Assembly (NCBI GenBank): GCA_964017185.1
Contig: OZ024879.1
Coordinates: forward strand, 42,229,883 to 42,293,882
DNA: 64,000 bases
DNA from: Rugalucina vietnamica
Lineage: Eukaryota; Mollusca; Bivalvia; Lucinida; Lucinidae
Reading direction: 5' to 3'
How positions within the stretch are numbered: the stretch's first letter is position 1; each line of letters starts with the position of its first letter. Under the pieces are notes generated by a model, which was given only the letters and a program-made list of their open reading frames with translations, was not told the DNA's origin and did not search any database. This document shows, one piece after another, positions 52,129-63,289 of this stretch. A program made the position numbers and the translations under genes.

Positions 52129-54298
52129 AATCTCGAACTGTGTGATAAAAATACAAGTGTGGATAGTATTTTCTCTGCCCTTATTGAGACCAACCCAGAA
52201 GCTAAGGAGAACGTTACTGAAAGTTTATTAAGTAAACTTATTTGTGCAGTGTACCCAAATGCTAAGAAGTCAAGTGTTCGCGAGGCAGATTCTTCAAATA
52301 AGCGGAAGACAAGCTTTAAGGGCCTGGGCATAAATGTGAAAAAATATCAAGGAGCGGAATTATCCTTCAAAGATCTGCAGGGCTTAGTCCCACCTGACTG
52401 GTTTCTTATCAGCAAGACTGACAATATAGCTGTTTTTGGAAAATTATCCGAAGAGTATTTTAATGGCAACCCGATTCTGTTTCGAATCGAAATAAATCCT
52501 ACAGGTGAATGCAGTTTGTTTGTTGGAGATACCAGAATAAATCTGAGGGAGTATTTTGTTGAACCCCATATAAAGTTCTATGCTTGGTCTGTTTCAGATT
52601 TTTTCAAGTGCATCGATAGAACTCTTAGATTATGCTGTGGGCATGATAGTTCTAGAACTTTAGAAAGTACAGTTGGTGTTACCGAGACATTTACTCATTC
52701 TAAAGAGCATTGCAAAAAAAACTATAATCAGTCATGTCTATTGCAACAGGATCGTTTCTGTCCAGTCGAGTAACCAAAGCTGCAAGAAATGTTCCAGTCT
52801 GTTTTACCGGTCGTCCAGTAATGTGACTTCAAACAAATGTGAAGAAAACACTGAACATAAAGACATTATAGATACTCTCCGCACAATGGCTCCAAACATA
52901 AGTGGGAATCAGCTACTCTTGATTGAATCACAACTTAAAGCATTGACCACTCCTAAGTACGGCATGAGGTGGCCAAAAGAACTTATAAGTATGTCCTTGG
53001 CGATTTTCAATCGCAATCCATCATCTTACAGGATTTTATCTCAAAATGGTTGGCTTAGCTTACCGTCAGAGCGTCTTCTTACTGTGTATAAAAATGCTGT
53101 ACAACAAAAGCCAGGAATAGTTCCAGAAATGATGCAGTGGATGAGCCAAGAGGCATCTCGACAGAATATCCCATCACATGGCATGTACGGAGGCCTGATA
53201 ATGGATGAAATGTCAATTCAAGAGGATCTTGTTATCACAACAGATAAAGATGGTCAACACCTCGTTGGTTTATCAGACAGTGGCAAAGAATGCTTTTTGA
53301 TGAATGTTGCAGACAATGGTCATTTAGACAGGAAACTAGCCAATCACGTTTTACAATACTTTTTTCATGGCTTGTCTGGCTTTCGCTGGCCTTTTGCAAA
53401 CTACCCCAATAATCAAGCTTCCCCAGCAGAACTCTTTGTCACAGCATGGAAATGCATCGGGGCATTAGAAGAATACGGATTTCATGTCATTTATTGTTGC
53501 ATGGACGGATCAAGCAACAACAGAGCATTCCTGAAAATACATTTCCCGTCAGAAGACTACCTTTCGACTAAAATGGTTTCTTATCACTATAAGAATCCCC
53601 ACAGAAAAATCATCTTTATGATGGATCCGTGTCACTTGCTAAAGAAGATGAGGAACAGTGTCTTGTCGAGTGGCGAGAAGCAATTTCACACACGGATATT
53701 GACATTGGAAGGAAAAGTTATTGTGTGGCAGATGTGGATCAACGCCTATTTATGGGACAGAAACAACCCTTTCCCTGTTCACCACAAGCTCTCCGATGAG
53801 CATCTGTTTCCTAACAATGCTCAGAAAACGAGAGACAAACTCGCCTTCGATGTATTGGACAAGGAAATGCTTCATCTTATGGAAACATACAATGACAGCC
53901 TTCAACACGAATCAGAAGACATCAAAGCTGCTATAGCCTTACTCGAGAGGACAAGTTTTCTCGTTGATTTCTTTCAAGACAGCAGACCTGTAACGGATGT
54001 GGCCGATGCACGCCTTAGAAAGTTTACTGCAGTGTATAACTGGTTTAAGTCATGGGAAAAATCTGAATCTGGCAATGAATCCACAAGTAAACGTCACAAG
54101 GGATTGTTTACCATGGAAACGAGAGAAGACATAGATTTTCCTTGTCCTTGGTAGAGTATTCTGTAAATGAACTGAAACATGGTGTAGTACCGTCTCGCAT
54201 TAACAGTGACATTATAGAAAATGTATTTTGTCAGCAGCGGTCTCTCTATCACGGCGCAACAACAAATCCCACGTACAATGCGTATCGCACGGGCATAA
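52129..54298 (+). pseudogene. P-element/THAP9-like transposase, two frameshifts
   Basis: The frame 52129-52760 supplies a Lys/Ser-rich start and a globular part. A run of eight A near 52712 shifts to the frame used until 54154, and another shift near 54145 leads to the final part. Motifs of the P/THAP9 RNase H-like core are clear: LIMDEMSIQEDLV near 53200 (first Asp), GLSGFRWPFANYP, YCCMDGSSNNRAF near 53500 (second Asp), FMMDPCHLLKKMRNS, and INSDIIENVFCQQRSLYHGA with NPTYNAYRTG near 54200-54298 (Glu). A THAP zinc finger is not seen, and an upstream exon ending before the acceptor GGTGACAG at 52128 may be missing. Similarity stops at 54298, where an antisense helicase fragment begins. Confidence 0.7.
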
Positions 54299-54304
54299 AT
54301 TCAC

Positions 54305-54871
54305 ATTCAAACTTTTTACCACACAAGCGCGACGGACGTTCTCCAGGTGGCAGAGGCCTAGATAGCCGATTTAAAAGATCTAAACTTTCAACAGAGCATG
54401 TTCCTAAGGAAGTTTCATGGATTGCTTGAATTAAGTCACGTTCTTTCTGCCTCACAACATCACTTAATATGACTGTATGGGGGAAAACAGAATTGAATAA
54501 TGGTGAATTAAATGAAAAATCACCGGGGTCCCCTATGTTGTGATCAGGTACAGGGAGAAGCTGGAAAAAATCTCCCACCCCAATAACCTGCAATCCCCCA
54601 AAGTACTTGTCCGGGTCTTTTATATTTCTACATATAAACTCTACATCCTCAAACATTTTTCTTGACATCATAGATATTTCGTCTATGATCAAACAATCTG
54701 TTGAAGTAATATTCTTCTTGCAAACTTCGTAAAATTCATCGTTTTGAATCTTGAGCCTGAGATCTTCCTTTGTGTGCCGACCATCACCATAACCAGACCA
54801 AGTATGTAATGTGACGCCTTCAATCGTAAGGGGAGAGATTCCTGTTGTGCCGGTCTTCGCAACTTTCAGTC
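54305..54871 (-). pseudogene. PIF1-like helicase exon fragment
   Basis: On the minus strand the exon opens after CTGTCTTTCTACCAG. It carries TTGISPLTIEGVTLHTWSGY (the loop after Walker A), LIIDEISMMSRKMF (Walker B), GLQVIGVGDFFQLLPVPD, LSDVVRQKERDLIQAI and a trailing LSRPLPPGERPSRL. PIF1-family helicases unwind DNA 5' to 3' and are also encoded by Helitron-type elements. The Walker A exon and the C-terminal motifs are not in the window. The start falls at a splice acceptor and the other end abuts the P-like transposase, so it is a partial copy. Confidence 0.68.
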
Positions 54872-55069
54872 CTGGTAGAAAGACAGTTGATAGTACTAGT
54901 AAATTGCATTATTTTTCACCACGAAAAATCGCTACCTAGATGATTAGTTTGCGATTGAATTTGGTTCTGATTTTGCCAGTTCCTAGTTATTTGTTATTTT
55001 TACATTTTGAAGACTTCTTATCTTATGCTATTTACTTCTCAAAATTTCAGCTGTTAGTGCTTACTCCAA

Positions 55070-55240
55070 AGTGCCACTAGACAAGAGGAGGAAGTTTATG
55101 CGCATATGAGCTGTACATAAGACCACTTGATATACACACGACAATACGTAAATGTCAGACTCAGGCCCGCTTGCTGGACACGAATGGTAGTTGTGTCAGT
55201 ATAGCGGAGTAAATCTGTAATCAGAAGCATCTATTCAATA
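55070..55240. repeat. Paralogue of the Merlin 2 insertion site (empty site)
   Basis: AGTGCCACTAGACAAG, CATATGAGCTGTACATAAGA, CTGGACACGAATGGTAGTTG and TCAGAAGCAT recur in order at 55527-55573 and, after the Merlin element, at 58932-59030. Here they are uninterrupted. Confidence 0.82.
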
Positions 55241-55573
55241 TCTCTCAAAGCTGTTGCTAAATTCTTTCTGGGGAAAGTTTGGGCAGAGCTGTTATTTTGG
55301 TATAAATTGTGATTCTCACATTTTAAATCAACTGTTGGTGCTAATGCCATTCAGCATTATTGCATTATCTGCTGCTTCATGGCTTACACAATGCCAATAT
55401 TGGAAAGACATGTAACAACCCCCCCCCCCCGGGAAAAATTAATAATCCAAGGGGGTTGGGTTACCTGTAGTTCTAATATTGTTTTCAGTAAGCTGGGAAC
55501 CAGAAGCTAATGCAAAATTGTGAATAGTGCCACTTGACAAGTGGAGAAGGTATTATGTGTATATGAGCAGTAC
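55241..55573. other. Short flank with a poly(C) tract
   Basis: A run of about 12 C lies at 55419-55430. The last 45 bases are the left half of the repeat into which Merlin 2 inserted. Confidence 0.4.
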
Positions 55574-55689
55574 GGCTAGACTTTAGAATCTGTCCGCCAC
55601 TATTTTACACAATACTATCTGTATAATTTATTGATTTTTTGTCTCCCAGCTATTTTATACTATAGATAAATATTAAAAAGCTAGAAAAC

Positions 55690-55770
55690 AATACTATCGG
55701 TATCTGTGTGGGCGACGTGGGTGTACCGTGTGGGGACGGGGGGTGTGGGGGGCTCTGCCCCCCACAAAAG
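55690..55770. other. G-rich tract with a G6/C6 hairpin
   Basis: GTGTGGGGACGGGGGGTGTG is followed by GTGGGGGG-CTCTG-CCCCCCAC (55745-55765), within the Merlin 2 left end. Several G runs on one strand could also form a quadruplex. Confidence 0.75.
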
Positions 55771-55967
55771 AATACTTATATAATTAATCATGATTTAAAT
55801 GGATCTTACCTTTGTTCCTATGCAGTAGCGCCGATCATTTCTACAGCCAACAAATCCACAGTAAATCATAATTAAAGTTAATATCAAATCCAATAACACC
55901 ATAAACTATAAAACTCCAACTAAATGCAGAACATATGTACATGTTGATTAATCCAGTGGTGGTACAG

Positions 55968-57177
55968 TTACTTTGACGGCACAGCTTCAGTTACAGGGCC
56001 CGGGTGAATTTTGGCTATGTCCCTGATCAGCTGCATGAAGAGGTCCTTTCCAGTATGCTTTCGCTTCCACATAAACACAGCCAGATAACTCGAGTACATC
56101 TCTGGTCTAGTACCGAAGCGGGGAAATTCAGCCTTCGCATGTCTCCAATCTGATTCAATTCTGTTAGTGCATGTCCCAGTCTCTGGATCTACGAAGTTCT
56201 GGCTGTGATTGACTGTTGCATGTTTGTATCCCTCGGGCAGTTGTGGAATTTTATTGTAGCTTTTCCAACAATCTGACCATATTATGGACCCGGGCGCTAT
56301 CCATTTCTGTATAATACCAAGAAGAGTATCGGCAGTTCTGTCTGGGACAGCTTCCATAAAGACCTTGCTTTTATCGTCCTTTTCCCTGCCTCCAAACACC
56401 CACCCTCCTTGTACACGGTGTCCAATCATTATATTTGCGCTTTGCAAACTTACTCTCGTCTATTTCTACAATTATGTCTTTGCCACCTATTTTTTCACTG
56501 TCTCTTATGATTGAAGTCTCGCAAATCTCCCTACAGAAACTTGCCCAGTCAACGTCTGTTCTACACGACAGCTGTAACTCGTGTTGTATCTGATCCTGGC
56601 TCAAACCGTGGCTCCAGAAATATAAGAACTGTATGATCTCTTCTAATGTCATGTTGCTCTTTTCAAAGAAAGTGCCAGTCCTCATACTCCGTCGGTGTTC
56701 ATGTTTATTTGGCCCAGTCCTGACACGACAATACCACCGATGGCCATCTGACACCTTGCTGTCATTAATCAAACTCATATTCCCACCACATGTTGGACAC
56801 ACTCTTTTGTCAGGCAACAAGCCCATCTTGAAACAGAATTCTAGTGTTTGGTTTTTATTAGGAATAAGTTCAGTAATTAAAATCCTGTAGTTGATAAGGT
56901 CATCTTTTTTGTCGAACTTCTTGCCATAGCTAATTGCGGTTTCACTTCCATACTGAGTACTCTTGTCTCTCATTTCTTGACCACACTGAACTGCGACTGA
57001 AATCTGTGGCTCTGACAGTGCCCTTTTCTTTTTCAAAGACAATTTTCCCCTGTTTTCACTACCGGTATTCAGAGATATTTCCCCCAAAACCTTACGCTTC
57101 GGCTGTACTTTTGGGCCCGCTTTGGCCTCTTGGAAGTCACTCAGTGAATCGTCTAGGTTCAAGCTGTTAATTTCCAT
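55968..57177 (-). pseudogene. Merlin transposase 2 (ISXO2-like DDE), one frameshift
   Basis: The probable start is the ATG at 57177 (MEINSLNLDD). A charged N-terminal region precedes a zinc ribbon (VCPTCGGN, then CRVRTG) and VEIDESKFAKRKYN, the first catalytic Asp. The frame then breaks: after about 56430 the continuation GGWVFGGREKDD, WSDCWKSY (second Asp), VNHSQNFVDPETGTCTNRIE (Glu) is in another register. The two frames overlap at 56371-56447. Apart from this indel the family is covered end to end. It is similar in order to the transposase at 28965 but differs at many residues, so the two Merlins are separate families. Confidence 0.85.
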
Positions 57178-57875
57178 TTTGCTTCTCACAAATAAATAAG
57201 ATATAACACTATACAAATTTATCCAAAGTAAGAAACTGCAGAGAAACTGCGTCTTAATCGAACCTGATTGCCGACTACTTCACTACTGCAACATTTGTAA
57301 AACCCAAATTTTACGTTGCTAAGTCGTGCGCGGAATGAAGCTGGTATCAAAATGTTGCGCCAATATAAACACCTATTTCACGTCACAGCATTTTTGTCGA
57401 ACTTCTTGCCATAGCTAATTGCGGTTTCACTTCCATACTGAGTACTCTTGTCTCTCATTTCTTGACCACACTGAACTGCGACTGAAATCTGTGGCTCTGA
57501 CAGTGCCCTTTTCTTTTTCAAAGACAATTTTCCCCTGTTTTCACTACCGGTATTCAGAGATATTTCCCCCAAAACCTTACGCTTCGGCTGTACTTTTGGG
57601 CCCGCTTTGGCCTCTTGGAAGTCACTCAGTGAATCGTCTAGGTTCAAGCTGTTAATTTCCATTTTGCTTCTCACAAATAAATAAGATATAACACTATACA
57701 AATTTATCCAAAGTAAGAAACTGCAGAGAAACTGCGTCTTAATCGAACCTGATTGCCGACTACTTCACTACTGCAACATTTGTAAAACCCAAATTTTACG
57801 TTGCTAAGTCGTGCGCGGAATGAAGCTGGTATCAAAATGTTGCGCCAATATAAACACCTATTTCACGTCACAGCA
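56906..57875 (-). repeat. 485-bp tandem duplication in Merlin 2
   Basis: The segment 56906-57390 (transposase N-terminus plus 5' region) repeats at 57391-57875. I saw no difference in the parts compared, including the whole encoded N-terminus, so it is recent. Confidence 0.9.
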
Positions 57876-58540
57876 ACTATCAAACTTCATTGGATAATTA
57901 AGTAATTGGTTACACCTTCCAGACTCTCTTATTTTCCGTATGGCTGAAAATAAAATTTTGTTTGTTTGTCGTCCACTTACCTGCCCATTTTTACCCCCCA
58001 CCCCAAAAATTGTATTGCAATTTTGTGAGTTAAAATATCTTAAATTTTGATAATTTTGTAGGAATCTAGTTTTTATCGAATATTTTTCCTACAACTGCAT
58101 CGTGTCTACCAAAGGCATTGTTGAGCACAGGACAAACACACAATTTTTCAATTCAGTCCTAATTTTTCAATTCAGGCCTAATCCACACTAGTTTTCGTTT
58201 ACATTACCTTATAAGGATTGATCACGCAGAAATCACGAGGTCATTCACTGATTGCTAGATGCACACAGTTACATCCCTTTGCTACGTTTTTGAAACGTAT
58301 TAAATGCATCTTTAAATTTGTATTTTTTTTTTTTTTTTTTTCAGTTTTACTTTTAACAGTTTAGTTTTTCTGTTTTTGATAAAACCGAATCGATTTAATT
58401 ATCGATTTGCACTCATAAATGTGAATCATAATAAAATGATCCGGTATCGTTCCGGTTTTTATAAATACCGGAAAATAGCAATTGTGCAATAGTAAACTTA
58501 TTAATGTTAAAATACTGATTGTCCACCAACTGTTGTAATG
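57876..58540. other. Merlin 2 right-hand non-coding region
   Basis: AT-rich with a T21 run near 58322. TAATTTTTCAATTCAG is duplicated near 58140-58180. No gene. Confidence 0.4.
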
Positions 58541-58765
58541 GCCTAGTGGTTTGGGCGCCGGTTAGTAGTTATGGTTGTTGTTGTGTGTGTTATGTACTAA
58601 TAATGTTAACTTGTTCTCTTCTACAGATTACACGTTCGCTAGGACTTGACACATCATCTGAACAGACTGTGGACCTGACGAGACGGGCATGACGGAGGGG
58701 CGGTCGGGGAAATGGGTGTGGTGTAGGAAGAAATCTGAGGGTCGTGGGATCGAGTCCCGACAGAT
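58541..58765 (+). other. Split tRNA-like boxes and a possible terminal exon
   Basis: TGGCCTAGTGGTTTGGGCGC near 58541 resembles a tRNA A box and GGGATCGAGTCCC near 58747 a B box, but they are about 200 bases apart. Between them TACTAAT, a pyrimidine tract and TTCTACAG resemble an intron end, followed by 21 open codons and TGA (58627-58692). An insertion into a SINE is the simplest reading. Confidence 0.3.
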
Positions 58766-58802
58766 CTAAATCTTTTTTTTTTTTTTTTTTTTTTTTCTTT
58801 CT

Positions 58803-58931
58803 TTCTTTAAAACCCCACAAAAAACCAAGCCCCTCTTTTTTTATTCACCCCACAAAATTAATCCCCTTTAAGACACTCGGAAATACCAAAAATGTACTCT
58901 TTCAGTGGCGGACAGATTCTAAAGGTGCTCC
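58803..58931. repeat. Merlin-family right end, first copy
   Basis: AAAACCCCACAAAA, CCAAGCCCCTCTTTTT, CCCCACAAAATTAATCCCCT, GACACTCGGAAATACC and CAGTGGCGGACAGATTCT occur here and, nearly identical, at 59245-59356. Confidence 0.85.
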
Positions 58932-59244
58932 GAGCAGTACATAACACACTACAAATCACAAGTCCGCTAGCTGGACACGAATGGTAGTTGTGTCAGTATA
59001 ACGGCGCGAATCTGTTAATCAGAAGCATCATTCTGGTTTGCAGATGATGAATATGCTATTCGAAGAATGAAATGAAATATTGTGTACCACTTCAAATGCA
59101 AATGTGGAATAATCATATTAATTACTTTAACTTCACTGTACACCGTAGAATCAGTGAAAGACACTTTTGGTGTGGTGCAAAAGTTACGAGATAGTAGTAA
59201 GTATTTTGCATGTTTTCTTGCAATCCAGATCTCTTTTTGTGTCT

Positions 59245-59356
59245 TTAAAACCCCACAAAAACCAAGCCCCTCTTTTTTATTCACCCCACAAAATTAATCC
59301 CCTTTAAGACACTCGGAAATACCAAAAAATGTACTCTTTCAGTGGCGGACAGATTC
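59245..59356. repeat. Merlin-family right end, second copy
   Basis: Collinear with 58803-58921. The sequence after GACAGATTCT differs, so it belongs to another (probably non-autonomous) insertion whose left end is not seen. Confidence 0.8.
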
Positions 59357-59520
59357 TGTGAAGTTTAGAAATTAAAATCCTGCCAGTCTTGTCATATATA
59401 GAAAGGGTGGGGTATATTTTTATGCTACAAGTGCCTGTGAACATGGTGAATGGGCGGTGAATGACATTCCAGGAACTTCTGGAGGTACCGTTGGAGAATG
59501 GCATCCGCATCTGCCAACTG

Positions 59521-59871
59521 ATTACAGAAACTTAAGAATAAACACACCGCTACAGATTGCGAGTCTAAATTTAACAAGTGTTAGCTTTCACAAAAAGCTC
59601 TGCGTCTCCACATTGTTTGATTTCATTTTCCATATGTTAGCAAAACCCACAGAGGCATCTTTAAGACATTTCTGCATAGCTGATCAGCACAAATGGTGCT
59701 TCACAGGCATAATAAAAATCCTTCTTCTTCTTAAATCGAAATGTCAAGGTTCTAGCCATTGGTGTGGTACATGTACAGCCTCATTTGTGTCAGAACAGTT
59801 CGGAAACCATATTTTTGCTGGATTTTCGCCTAGGCAAAAACAAAAGCGCTCCTTTATTTTTGCTATACAGA
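59521..59871 (+). repeat. Dispersed repeat family B, copy 2
   Basis: Partner of 8778-9149, with the same block order and a small deletion around TTCTAGCCATTGGTG. Confidence 0.8.
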
Positions 59872-60097
59872 TTAGTCGGACGGCAACGACGTCAAAAGTT
59901 GTGAAAGTATTTACAAAACGTCACCAAGCGCGTCAAAAAATAATCCCTTCAAAATGGCGTCATGAAAATGGCGCGAAATACTCCCTAATTTATGGGCTTT
60001 ATTTTGCGAGTAACTTGAAGTGTCAGTTCTGTCTTGATATTTGTTTACTTTTTTCTATCCTATTTACATCTATTTTTAACATTTTTAACTTTAACAG

Positions 60098-60268
60098 ATC
60101 AAGGAACGCTATCTAAATGCAATGGGAAAAGAAGCACCTGAGTTCTTGAAAATAATTATCTTGAGAGACATGTCTTTGAAAATAATGGAACAAAAAAATC
60201 CCCCAGAAGGAATAACGGAACATTTATCAAAAACTCGAAGTGTAAACTCTAGTCCGTCTTATAGCTGA
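60098..60268 (+). other. Candidate terminal coding exon
   Basis: TTTTTAACTTTAACAG immediately precedes ATC AAG GAA CGC, open for 56 codons to TGA (KERYLNAMGKEAPEFLKIII in the first half, a Ser-rich end). The composition is purine-rich and codon-like compared with its T-rich flank. The family is unknown and no partner exon was found. Confidence 0.38.
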
Positions 60269-60604
60269 GTAGCTACGCGGGAGAAGTCCAATTTATTGAG
60301 GAAATCGTCATCAAAGTTGAGCTTCCGGAATGTGTAAAAAACAAAATCGATAACAAGTTTGACAACACCTGGGAAAGAAAGAATCCACAAAAGTGGTAAG
60401 AAATGGAATAAACACGATAAAGCCATTCAGTGTTGTTTTACAGCGTTATTCACAGAAGAGTTTAATTCGACTACTGTTCTGCACTTTCCAAAATATTTCT
60501 CAAAATCTTTGTTGGAAAGAAATGACATCGGTCAACATTGACGCGCAGTATTGCCAAGTCAGACTTTTTCTTTACCGTTTACTGAGTCAATCAATTTCTG
60601 ACCA
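60269..60604. other. No gene seen
   Basis: Short overlapping frames (60359-60665) with no motif. Confidence 0.3.
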
Positions 60605-60928
60605 TTATGAACCAGTCATTTGTAACCACTGCTCCCCCACCTACGGAGAAGGGCAGGGATTATGACTTTTCAGTTTCAGGTCTCTGCTCTGAGCCCCACC
60701 CAGGGGGCAAACTGGAGGTCAAAACTTTGCTCTTTGCCCCGCCCTTCGCAGTAGAAAATCTCTCTGGGGTAAAGATCTTAATGTCAAACCCCGTTATTTC
60801 GCATGCACTGCCGGGACACTTGAAAAGTAATTGCCCCGCTTTTCAGCCCTGTTAATTTCCCCCACCCTTTTTCTAGGTGTGTGTGTGTGGGGGGGGGGGT
60901 GCAGTGTTTACAAATGACTGGTGCATAA
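60605..60928. mobile_element. MITE with TTATGNACCAGTCATTTGTAA ends
   Basis: The left end TTATGAACCAGTCATTTGTA and the complement of the right end (TTATGCACCAGTCATTTGTA) differ at one base. The interior is non-coding, with a GT run followed by a G tract (60878-60899). A truncated relative is at 51727 and a diverged one at about 61120-61400. Confidence 0.82.
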
Positions 60929-61119
60929 CCTTAGGAGCTGTGGAAAATGTGACTTGCTCAAGGCCACAACTAAAAGTTCCCCAGGTGAGGATTGAGCCTG
61001 GGACCGCCAAGACGGGAATCAACCACTCTACCCCTGCGTCAGTCCGCTCCACTAAATATCTTCATATACTGAGGCGATCAATTTCTGATCATCATCTCAA
61101 GTTACTCTGCGAAATGCCA

Positions 61120-61440
61120 AGCGTAATTTTCTACACAAATAGGAACATGCCCCTCCACCCTAAACTGTGGGGAAGGGCGGGGATTATGACATTCCAGTTT
61201 TCGGTGCCCTGCAATAAGTCAACCCCATTGTCTCAGGAGACACTTGAGGTCAAACCCATGATCTTTGCCCTGCCTCATTGGGGTAAGGATAATACTGTAA
61301 AAACCTGGCATCTTCCCTGCACTGCCGCTGCAGGGACAAAAAGTTATTGCACTTTAATCTGGATATCCCCACAGGGGTCCCACTCTACCCAGTAGTATCC
61401 ATATATGTGTGTGTGTGTGGGGGGGGGGGGGGGGCAGCAG
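61120..61440. repeat. Diverged relative of the 60605 MITE
   Basis: It shares GGGCGGGGATTATGACNTTC-like and CTTTGCCC blocks and ends in a GT run and a G14 tract. Terminal repeats are not recognisable. Confidence 0.5.
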
Positions 61441-63289
61441 GCTGGTAGGGTGGGGCTACAACTTACAATGACTCATTACATATGTCATCATATTTTAATA
61501 TTATGATAACTTGGTCATGCAATATTTTTTTCTGCTGTAAAAAAATGAAAATTTTCAGTGAAATAAATAGACATTTTGATCAGAATGTTGATTATGGGCA
61601 ATTTTCCCGTCAGCATGTTTGCTTAACCCCAACCCCACCTAACACCTGATGTTCTATACACCCCTGTACCCCCATAACCAGAATTTCTGCTATCAGTACC
61701 ATTTTTGCAAGTGCCATTATCATTTTTGTTTGTTTTTAAATTACAAACTTCCAGTTGTTGACTGTGATATCATGACTGTTTAATTCTGTGGTCGGATGCT
61801 ATATGATTTTTATTCTGATTTTAGTGAAACAAGAGTTCATGCCAAACATCAAATGAACAGCCACCACCCCCCCCATTTGAACAGGAAGCTAAGATGAAGC
61901 CACCACTGCCCAATACATTAACAAACAAAACCTATGCATGTAAGTCAGTGATGGTATCTGAATTGTTTGTATGTTTAAAATGCAATTTTCTTTTAATATA
62001 CATGTGTATTATACCTCAGATCTAAAATAACCTGGATATGGCACTAAAGCAAATGTCAATTTATGTTGTCTTTGCTTGATTTTAATATATTAAAGCTATT
62101 GCTTAATAAAAAAAAATCTTGGATATTTGCTCATATAATTGAATTATCAGCTTGTCAACTTATCAATTACAGATTTGACAACCTAGCCAAGTCCACATAT
62201 TTCTAATAAATACCATACATTCACAGTAGTTACATATCCAGGATTATTAGATCTGAGTTTAAGCATACAAATATCAATTCAGATTTATGTAATGTCATGG
62301 TGGCTGTTCAATATATGATCAGAAGCAAAACAAAAAGAAAATTGAAACAGACGAAAAAGAAAAATTTTATTGCTGCAAGAAAAATGTGGGTATTACTTGA
62401 AAGTGTTTTCCTATTGATACTTTATTCTAACGAAGAGTGTGCATTGGTAATTTTAAATTCAGGGCTATATATGAGACAGAGCTACATGACAAATTGCATA
62501 AAAATTGTTATTCCCTGTTTATTTTTAGGCCAAGAAGACAGAGGAGTGTTAAAGTTTGTTGGTTGACATATACTTCTCACCTGCCATGGTTGTACCAAAG
62601 ATGCAAATAAACCCAGGAACATATTGCCAATGGAGAAGATTGTGACCCAGCATACCAGAATTTATTTTCCTTGTGCATTGTAAAATAAAACTTTCACACT
62701 GTTTTCATGGTGCATATCAAGTATACTGCAAAATGATTGTTTTCAAAAGTTTCATGATATAAAATATATTTGTTGTTAACACTTTTTGCACACCTTTGTT
62801 CTTAAATAAGACATGTTGAGGATTGTATGTTGTGTCAAATTGTAATGTATACATGTAGCTGTCTTCATTCGATAAGCATTGGTTGTCTTGTACATAATTG
62901 TCATTTTCTTATTATTCTGTTGACGAAAAACAATGGGAATGCTTTGTGCATGTGCACACATTCCAATCCAAAAATTAAAATCCTCAAAAACAGATAACAG
63001 CTGCATTCTCAATAATAAGAAAAAAAGCACCAGGAACCAACAACAACAAATTTCAATGTGTTTAATTGGGAGGGAGACAACTCAAATGTTATGTATTTCT
63101 AAAGCCATTCATAGTGATAAAGAATTAATGTTATTAATTCATACAATTTCTTCAATGTTTGCAGATTGATTCATGGCAAAATGAGAACTGAACTTAACCC
63201 TTTGGGGTAACAGTTGAACTTTTCTCACCCATCAGACAACCATATCTTATTGTATGCCCGTCTGAGCTATGTCTGTCTCAGTACTAGTA
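61441..63289. other. Mostly intergenic; possible 3' end of an unseen gene
   Basis: ATTCTGATTTTAG at 61824 and ATGCATGTAAGTCAG near 61935 look like splice signals, but all frames between have stops. TTATTTTTAG at 62529 with AATAAA at 62605 and 62685 could mark a 3' exon. A frame at 62297-62566 has no motif. Nothing firm. Confidence 0.25.

Larger units (their letters stand above)
55574..58931 (-). mobile_element. Merlin DNA transposon 2
   Basis: Both ends begin GG and share CTTTAGAATCTGTCCGCCAC (55581-55600, complement at 58905-58924). The 9-bp duplication GAGCAGTAC flanks them (55565-55573 and 58932-58940). The transposase lies inside on the minus strand. The element is enlarged by a 485-bp tandem duplication and by repeats at its right side. 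Confidence 0.87.

Noticed and set aside
54142..54429. Independent gene at the end of the P-like transposase
   Set aside because: The first half is the transposase C-terminus after a frameshift, and the second half is antisense of the PIF1-like helicase.
57378..57701. Second Merlin transposase gene
   Set aside because: It is only the N-terminus repeated by the 485-bp tandem duplication.
61825..61939. Internal coding exon with good acceptor and donor
   Set aside because: All three frames contain stops. At most an untranslated exon.
62297..62566. 89-codon Lys-rich ORF
   Set aside because: AT/A-rich composition, no motif or conservation cue. Probably chance.
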